From the NCBI GenBank assembly GCA_025504975.1, contig JANUWI010000002.1:2852001-2916000 (forward strand): a stretch of DNA of 64,000 nucleotides. The letters are read 5' to 3'. Shown here piece after piece: positions 57,070-64,000 of this stretch; the first letter of the stretch is position 1, and the number at the start of each line of letters is the position of its first letter. The notes beneath the pieces were generated by a model. That model did not search any database, had not been told where the DNA came from, and saw only the letters and a program-made list of their open reading frames with translations. Position numbers and translations under genes: made by a program. Source of the DNA: Plenodomus lindquistii (Eukaryota > Ascomycota > Dothideomycetes > Pleosporales > Leptosphaeriaceae).

Positions 57070-58542
57070 ATACCCTTGTGGAATCTTGCTGATGCGCGTC
57101 AGAAGTGGCAAACTAGCCAATATCTGGTTCAGAAAAGATACACAAATTCACCCAAATCGCCTAGAGAAAAAGAAGGCGACTCCAAAGCTGAAAATTGAGC
57201 ACTTCATGGTTTATGCGCACGACCGTCTACCCTATACATCGCCGCCACGCTTTTGCTTAGCAAGATAGCCCGGCTACAGGCTGATCGAAGTCGCTTCTCC
57301 CACCCGAAGGCAAATCAGTCTGATCATTTTACGTTCTCAGTCTCAAGTTATTGTATGCCATTGATTCGGTTCGTGGCTCCTCCTGGTGGACATTTCGAAT
57401 CACTCACGAGGAAGACAGCGTATGGCTACTCCTACATATACCCATCCTGCTTGAACAATCTTCTTAAGGCGATGGTGCAGGCACCTTTGAGGCAGACAGC
57501 AGACTTGATCTAGTTCAACATCGTACTCCCTATCTCGGTTCCCGAACTATACGCCAGAGGCAGGGACATGTGGAAAGAAGCAATTGGATATGTATCCTGC
57601 TACGCGATCGCTCGCTTGCACGGCGTACAAGGGCTCGTGCATCGCTTCAGATGCAGTGTAACGTTATTTGTTCTCGGCAGTACCTGGCCTCTTGCAGGGA
57701 TATCCCTTCCTATTATGTAGAATTCACAATGATCCGGAATCAGACACAGCCGAGCTATGCCTAGATCGGCTGCAGAATGCCTCCACTGGTACTGCTGTCA
57801 TGCACCTCTTACAATGTTCAGTAATTCTCGACACTTAAACCGACTGCATTCCTGTGACTTTAGCACCTTTAGCTATCAACCTCTCAAAGCAGCTCGATTT
57901 TTAAACCATGACTGCAGTCATGGCGACATGATGAACAAGCTGGACACAAACTATCAAGACTGTCCCGGTTATACCGCGGTGACGACCTGTTCTAATCATC
58001 CTTCTAAAAAAAAACACATATACCCCACGTCAGGCCCACTACGGCTGTTCAAATGATCCTTCCTGGCGGGATACCATGCATACCTTCCATTTTAGGTGGC
58101 TTGCATTGATAATCTCGAAATGGCTACTCATACTACCGTACGGTCCTTCTTGTACTTTTAGTATAACGATCTATTGGTTTCAGTGTACTGAGTTGAATTG
58201 TCATTCCTTACACAGTACTCAATCACTGTCTTGACAAGATCGCTGATCATGATGCAGAGTTTGTAGTGTGCCTGTAAGTCACTAGGGGCACGTAGAAGAA
58301 ATTGCAGTTCGACCCTGTACTCCCCAATCAACAGCTGATAGAGCAGAGCAGTATGCGATGCTTGGCACTGATGTTTGCGAGTGGTTGGTTGTAATTTGTA
58401 CTAATCTCTCGTCGATTTTCATGGTCGATCCGAGGTCCCTCATTGGTGTTGGTATGTACCGCAGGCTTGGCAGGCAAGGCCAAGCGCTTGTCCAATCTGG
58501 AGCTTCAAACACTTCCCAACGCCATCGCGCAAAGTCGCGAAG
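57070..58542. other. Intergenic, 1.5 kb, no gene recognised
   Basis: Short frames on both strands without signature; AT-rich near 58005-58200. No feature could be supported. Confidence 0.5.
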
Positions 58543-60084
58543 ATGAGTCCACTCACACGTCTTCCGACAGAGCTTCTCGACTTGATTGTGGCTCATCTTC
58601 CTCACAATGATATCATCAACGTCGCGAACACGTGTCGAACCTTTTACGCGGTCGCGCAACCGGCGGTGTACCGATCCGTGATCGTGAACTGCTCATTCGG
58701 AACTGCTCAAGACGAATATCCGGTTAGAGCCAAACTTCCACATGTCAAGAATCTACTTCGTACCTTCATCCAAAGACCGGATCTCGCCGCAAAGGTCGAG
58801 AGGATCGAAATTGAGGGGAGCTCTTCCACGCCTGAATTCATTTCCATCGATCCGGATGAAACCTCTCTGTTCATACGTGCTATCGAAGGTTTCGAAATCC
58901 CACACGCTCATAACGTTATATTGCTGAAGAAAGCCGTTACCGAGATGGCCCGAGTAAGCGTCATTCTGTCGCTCATACTTGGCTATTGTACACGCCTCAA
59001 GAAGCTGATAATTCCGGATATCCACCTGCAAGAGCATAGCTGGGTGAGTTACTTCTTACGAGGGTGCCAGCAAAGATCACACGTAGCTTCCAGCTTGGGC
59101 ATCTTTCGGCTTCTGTCGCATGTCCGTGTACTTGGCTACTCCGATGTGGGCGACTTTCTGGAGCAAGCCTGGACGCTTCTGGAATGTATACCTAAGTCAT
59201 TCCTCTTTCTTCCACAGTTGAGGACGCTGGAACTTCTGTGTCTTCTTGACACGCCAGGAAGGAGCGAAGCAACGGATTTCAGCCACACGGTTGGACAAGG
59301 CATGTATAGCCTTGGATGGCTACCAGTCGCGGCAAAGCTCACCACTTTATGAATTACTCGATCACAAGGTTCTGCGAAACTGATCAGGGATCTACTTGAG
59401 CAAACTCCAAATCTCGACACTCTGGAATACGTCTGCTATAGTCCAACACTTGCAAGTAACCTCGATCTGACGACCTTGCGTAAAGGACTGGATCTCGCAC
59501 GCTCTACACTTGATGGTCTTATCGTTCGGTTTGAAATGTATTACGACAGCTCGAGTGCTCCGCAAGAGAAAGACTGAGTGTGTGAAGGAAGCTTGGGATC
59601 ACTCCGCGAGTTTCAGGTTCTTACCGTCCTAGAAACATCAATTGTGGTGCTCTACAGCGAATCGAATGATGAGGACCCGCTTAGTGACATGTTACCCCCC
59701 AACTTAGAATATCTGATCATAACAGACGATATGTGGGATTACAGAGCATTCGGTGATGCTTACGAGCACCTAATCATGGCTAAGCTCGAGGAATTCTTTT
59801 TAAACGAAAGGTTCTCGGGTCCTCCCTTCTGGGACAGGATCACAGATACTAGCTGGAATTACGGTAGTGACCGGTCTTGGAACTCCAGAATACCTGCGCT
59901 TCAAAATTTTGAGTTTCTAATGACGCGTAAGGGGGGGTTGGCATCTGTCCAACCTGTGAGTGTCGATGTTGAGCAGACCGAAAAAATCTGGAAAATGTGC
60001 GGAAGTCAAGGTATCAGGTGGGACTTTTTGATAGAGAATCCAGATGCATCAGAGGATGATTCAGATGAATCAGATGACGACTGA
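58543..60084 (+). pseudogene. F-box protein gene broken by two in-frame TGA codons
   Basis: One frame runs from ATG 58543 to 60084 and would encode about 513 codons. It starts with a clear F-box (MSPLTRLPTELLDLIVAHLP, then ANTCRTFYAVAQPAVYRSV) and continues through leucine-rich repeat-like parts (LKKLIIPDIHL, LPQLRTLELLCLL). TGA codons interrupt it at 59350-59352 and 59575-59577. Coding character continues on both sides in the same frame: LEQTPNLDTLEYVCYSPTLA between the stops and SLREFQVLTVLETSIVVLYS after the second. It ends in an acidic tail (EDDSDESDDD). Both stops could be CGA changed by C to T. No good intron removes either one. A product of 269 aa with the F-box could still be made. 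Sequence error or readthrough cannot be excluded. Confidence 0.75.
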
Positions 60085-60561
60085 TTATATCAATGCATAC
60101 GCTAAATCTGTTTGTATCTTAGAGCCGTTGAATTTGCGGATCGTGTAATGCAGATTTGGTGTTGTTAGGGTCCTAACAGCCTTGATGTATCGGCAAATGA
60201 CCATATACCTTCGTGCGTCGTTTTTTCGTGAAGCATTGGAGTGAGCGTGTGATTGCTTCGACAGATCGTGTGCGGCTAGATCTTGCCCAGAAAGACGATA
60301 GTTCACGTAGAGCTGGATCAACCGGTCAGCGTGATGAGCGTAAAGGGTAAGTGTTGCTCAATTCGCATCGTTGAGAGCGTTGAGAGCGGCGCGAATAAAA
60401 CCGATTTATGCTAAGAGCAACATTTAGGAAAAGTGATGCACGAAGATACCAAATTTCCAAGTCCAAAATTGATATAATGCATATATTATTGCATTGTAAA
60501 TGCGAGGGTATCTTAATCGCTAAACCGCAAATCCGCTTCCAAATGCTATAAGAAAACACTT
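60085..60561. other. Convergent intergenic region
   Basis: About 480 bp between two converging genes. AT-rich around 60400-60500; no feature recognised. Confidence 0.5.
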
Positions 60562-61920
60562 TTATACGACCAGCCCAGTAAAGGCGTTCCAGATCGACAT
60601 AATTATGCCGCCTGTCTGCATGATGCTCCTGCTCTGCAACTGTCTCAACTCCTCGACCTGCTGCGCCAGCACGCGCTGGCTCTCCTCGAACTGCTCGGCC
60701 CAGTGGTGAATGATGTCCTTCTCGTCTCTAATTGGCATTTCATTTGGTGCCAATGCAGCGGCTTCTTCTATCATGGTGACGGCCTGCACTCTTCGCGCGG
60801 TGTCGTGCATCAAGCGGATACATCTGGCATGACGGTACAGCATCTTAGCAGATTGCGCGTTGGAAGGCGCCCAAGTTGCGCCCGCATGCTGTGCAAAGCG
60901 CGCACTAGCTGTTTCGCACTTGCGTAGGTGCTGGATAGCGGTGTTGCCATTGCGCTGCATGAGCGGTGAGCCTACTTGTCCACTCTCCATATCGACTTGC
61001 AGGAACTGCGCGTGGAAGAGATTGAGCGTGAAGTACAAATCCGCGGTCTTATTGACAAAATCTTCGCCGCCAGCCTTTTGCAAGCCCAGCCAGGAGGAGC
61101 TGTGGCGCATGCGTTCGAGGGTGCGCATAGCGTATGCCCAGGACTCTGCGGCACCGTAGAAGTTGTTTTGCTGCCATTGGCGTTTGCCGACGTCAACACC
61201 GGTACCGACTTCTTCTAGAGTGGCTTCTGGGTCGGTCCAGCGCGGTTGCGCGACTGCGGCGCTGACAGCTTGTGCTAGTGCGGGGTTGACAGGGCCTAGG
61301 ATCCGCAAGTCGGGAATTCCACGTACAGTGGTCGCAATGGATTCTAAGAGACGTTCTTGGATTCTAGGTGTGAAGAATTGGCCGAAGGAGTAGTTCAGCT
61401 TGATCTCGGCGCGGAGAGAAGCGTGTTCATTGGTGGTTGCGTTGGCGTCCTCCATGACGCTTTCGATGTCGAGATTTTCGCACAGTATTGGCAAATCAGA
61501 GCGTAGCATCATGATCTCGAACTCGGAGAATTGGAATGCGGATGGCGTGAATGCTGGCTTGGATAGCGTCATATGCATCACGTAGCCTTGGAACTGGTTC
61601 GTTTTCCGCTCGTCTGTCGTAATGACTGGAATACGGTCGCCGAGAAACAGCTTCCGAACGTCAAAACCACGGCATGTGACGCGTACGAACTGGTTGCGCT
61701 TGATCATGTAATCGGTTGCCTCGGCCTGAATTTGCTTGTTGGCGCGTAGGAGGGCGGTTGCAGGGTAGCTGGGGCATCGCCTGCTCATTTTGCTCAAGAG
61801 CTCTGGGACCTGCTCCAGCTCATTGTTCCAGGAACAGAGGAGCATATCGTAGATGTTGTTGCGGATCTCTCCCGGGAGATCCAAAAAGCGGAAAGGTTGT
61901 GATCGAGTTTGGGAAGTCAT
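60562..61920 (-). CDS. Protein with LPGEIRN-type (2EXR/F-box-like) N-terminal motif
   Basis: A single exon of 452 aa. ATG at 61920 was chosen because MTSQTRSQPFRFLDLPGEIR continues as NNIYDMLL, the usual start of this fungal family; a longer frame to 62073 adds a low-complexity leader. The FRFLDLPGEIRN.IYD motif occurs in many Pezizomycotina proteins and resembles a degenerate F-box. ALLRANKQIQAEA follows, as expected for the family. The middle part (about 270-400) is helical and TPR-like (YGAAESWAYAMRTLERMRHS), with a coiled-coil C-terminus (EESQRVLAQQVEELRQLQS) and a short hydrophobic end. The function is unknown. Confidence 0.8.
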   Translation of the reverse strand: MTSQTRSQPFRFLDLPGEIRNNIYDMLLCSWNNELEQVPELLSKMSRRCPSYPATALLRANKQIQAEATDYMIKRNQFVRVTCRGFDVRKLFLGDRIPVITTDERKTNQFQGYVMHMTLSKPAFTPSAFQFSEFEIMMLRSDLPILCENLDIESVMEDANATTNEHASLRAEIKLNYSFGQFFTPRIQERLLESIATTVRGIPDLRILGPVNPALAQAVSAAVAQPRWTDPEATLEEVGTGVDVGKRQWQQNNFYGAAESWAYAMRTLERMRHSSSWLGLQKAGGEDFVNKTADLYFTLNLFHAQFLQVDMESGQVGSPLMQRNGNTAIQHLRKCETASARFAQHAGATWAPSNAQSAKMLYRHARCIRLMHDTARRVQAVTMIEEAAALAPNEMPIRDEKDIIHHWAEQFEESQRVLAQQVEELRQLQSRSIMQTGGIIMSIWNAFTGLVV

Positions 61921-64000
61921 GATGGGCGTATTTTTTTCAATGTTGTGGTGATGTGGCGTGGTTGGTCGATGGTGCTGATATTTGTAGTTGTGAATGGTCG
62001 CAAGGATTTGATGTTGCAGTGGAAGAGTCGCAAAGGATAGATATGTCGATGTCGCTGGGCAAAGATGGCGCAAGGATCTTGTCGCAGTGGAATAGAGGTC
62101 GGGATAGTCAATGTATCACAGACGATGTTGCTGTGGCGAGTGTTGCTCGGGACAAAGGAGTGTTGCTTGGTGTTCTCGGAAGCATATACTCAGTGCATTT
62201 AAGACAGGAGAGATATTGGGGAGACTGTGGGTTAAGAGAGTTTGATTCGAGTCAAAGATTTCGCAATTCGAGAAGAAATTTCGTAGTCAAAGCTCAGCCT
62301 GCTTTTCTCGGAACCGTGTCCTACGGACTTTGTGTCACGAATCTCGGGGAGCACGTTCCTTCTTATGTTTTGCGGTGAAACGTTGGCCGGCCGGGGATGT
62401 CTGGCCCTGACATCCACTTGTCAAAGCTTGCAGTGATGGCGGTACGGGCGGATCACCCTGAGGAATGAGATGCGGAGAATCAAGGGTGAAGGGGCTAGAG
62501 TCTGCAGTATGATGAAAGACGGGATGACGCTAGGCTCGAGATGGTCAAAACTGACTGCCTTTCCCGAGATCCTAGATGCTTCCCCGCCCGACGGAAAACT
62601 TCTCACTGAGTCGGCGCTGACGCAAAAAATGTCGCAGGAACGGTGTTGATTCGGCGGACAACTCGGAAACCGGGGAGATGATTCGGTGTTTCTCCGCAGC
62701 TTACCCCAGGGCGGTGGACCTGTGGTGACCACGGAAAGGAGAGACCGCCACAATGAAAGCCATCGATATACAGAGTTCCCCATATCCCTTTGGACGGGCT
62801 GAGCAGGCGGTCAGTCATCACGACTGCGGATTGCCAACCCAATTGGGGGGTCTGCATGCAGTCCCCACCAGCAAGTCAACAACTGGAGCGTGTCTTCACG
62901 TAGGGTGACCATGCTCTTACAGCTCCATCCTGATGCATAAACTACTATGGTACTGCAGGACCAACGGATATCGCCTGAGACGACGTGTGCTGTATCGCTG
63001 CATCGCTGCGGAGCCTGCCGACTATCCCTTAGCGTACATTGCCGGCTCGGCTACACCCTTCCGCGCTGGCGGCCTGTCTATTTGGGACTGCGAAGAAGTG
63101 CGTATCAGTCGAGTCCCCGCCTTACCGCAGGAGTCAAAGTGTCCAGTTCCCAAAACAACGAGGAGAGGACGCGTAAATATGAGATCAAGAGTACCCAGGT
63201 ACAATACAATGTCACAGCGGACTAATTACATGGCTGTCAGCTTCCGTATTACACCGAAGAAGAGCGTACCAATAGTAGATGAGAGACTGATGGCTTGGAC
63301 TGCAGCTTCTCGACAAGATACAGAAGCTAGCAGGCAAGTAAACCGATACGTGTATATACTGTAAGTCTTTAGTTACCTGTAGGGGTCTACTCCTTTTCGT
63401 TGAATACCCTTTATAAGGTCTTTAACATAGTATAATGGCTGTACTGGATCGTGTTTCCATAATGCGGTAACTCAAGGAAATCAGTTTCTTCGTCCCCTGC
63501 GAACCCCTTTCTAAGCTGTTGAAATTGCTATGAGATAGCGAACCAAAGGGAAAGACATATCTCCCACTCTTGCTCGCAAACATATCAGCAGAAATATTCA
63601 GTTGAGAAACACATACGCAGGAAAGTCCACCAGGTTGACTTGAGGAGGAACATCTATCAAGCACACACTAGCAGAGTTGTGTATCGGGAGCACGCAAGCA
63701 GGACGATCCCTTGTTGAACGTTGAACAAGAGAGAAGGCAGAAGAGAAGGCAGAGTCAGCCAGTCGCGTTACATTACAGTCGTCTTAGCTTCTCCCACCGC
63801 CCTAATCTAGGAACAGATTTCGTACACTACGTGCACACTCAGTCTAACGAGTGATTCGTGTCTGTCTATCGGCAAGTTGACGCTGTGATGATATATTCCG
63901 TTGTTTCCCTGCACTCGGGTATTCCGTGGAAGATACCCTCGCCTACGCAAACGATATACTAGGACATCCGAGGTCTGAGGTCATTATCCAAGGCACTCTC
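61921..64000. other. Right end of the window, 2.1 kb, no gene recognised
   Basis: It carries the presumed promoter of the preceding gene. Frames such as 62933-63364 (plus) and 62421-62783 (minus) overlap others and show no domain, signal peptide or splice pattern. Confidence 0.5.

Noticed and set aside
62933..63364. Plus-strand frame of 143 codons near the right edge.
   Set aside because: No recognisable motif, signal or splice structure; overlapped by other frames.

Overview
This is nuclear DNA of a filamentous ascomycete. Protein genes are broken by short spliceosomal introns (about 44-105 nt, GT...AG), and the families are typically fungal: a Zn(II)2Cys6 factor, a HET-domain protein, a Spo71-type PH protein, a Yvc1-type TRP channel, a CE5 esterase, a LysM protein, a GH71 glucanase and an NRPS-like A-T-R enzyme. 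The mix suggests Pezizomycotina, perhaps a plant-associated Dothideomycete, but the exact lineage is inference. No rRNA, tRNA, CRISPR array or intact transposon was recognised.

Layout. 0-2 kb: start of a Zn2Cys6 transcription factor running off the left edge, then a class II HpcH/HpaI aldolase, both on the minus strand. 2-6.3 kb: gene-poor, with a diverged minisatellite and a C17 tract. 6.3-19.4 kb: secreted CE5 esterase, single-pass membrane protein, sugar porter, small LysM protein, TauD-like gene relic, a convergent pair of single-pass membrane proteins, a five-copy diverged repeat and a six-exon aldehyde dehydrogenase. 19.4-29 kb: three small membrane proteins, then a gene-free block holding a diverged tandem array of about 225-240 bp units that several times carry a TATA box followed 67-83 bp later by an ATG.

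29-41.9 kb is the housekeeping core: Yvc1-like vacuolar channel, eIF2 alpha, a GPI-anchor-like wall protein, a large Spo71-like PH protein, a HET-domain pseudogene and a leucine-rich F-box-like protein. 43-49 kb holds a divergent pair, an ACS-family MFS permease and an NRPS-like adenylation-carrier-reductase enzyme, separated by a 0.9 kb intergenic region with clustered CGGGGTA motifs; it looks like a minimal secondary-metabolite locus. 49-64 kb: an uncharacterised nuclear-looking protein, a GlcG/HbpS-family protein, a GH71 alpha-1,3-glucanase, a dimeric alpha/beta-barrel-like protein, an F-box gene broken by two TGA codons, and a protein with an LPGEIRN-type N-terminal motif.

Exon coordinates were worked out by hand from splice consensus plus reading-frame and family continuity; they are predictions without transcript support. 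All three premature stops seen in otherwise open coding frames (one in the HET gene, two in the F-box gene) are TGA, each explicable as CGA to TGA, which fits C-to-T decay such as RIP or deamination.
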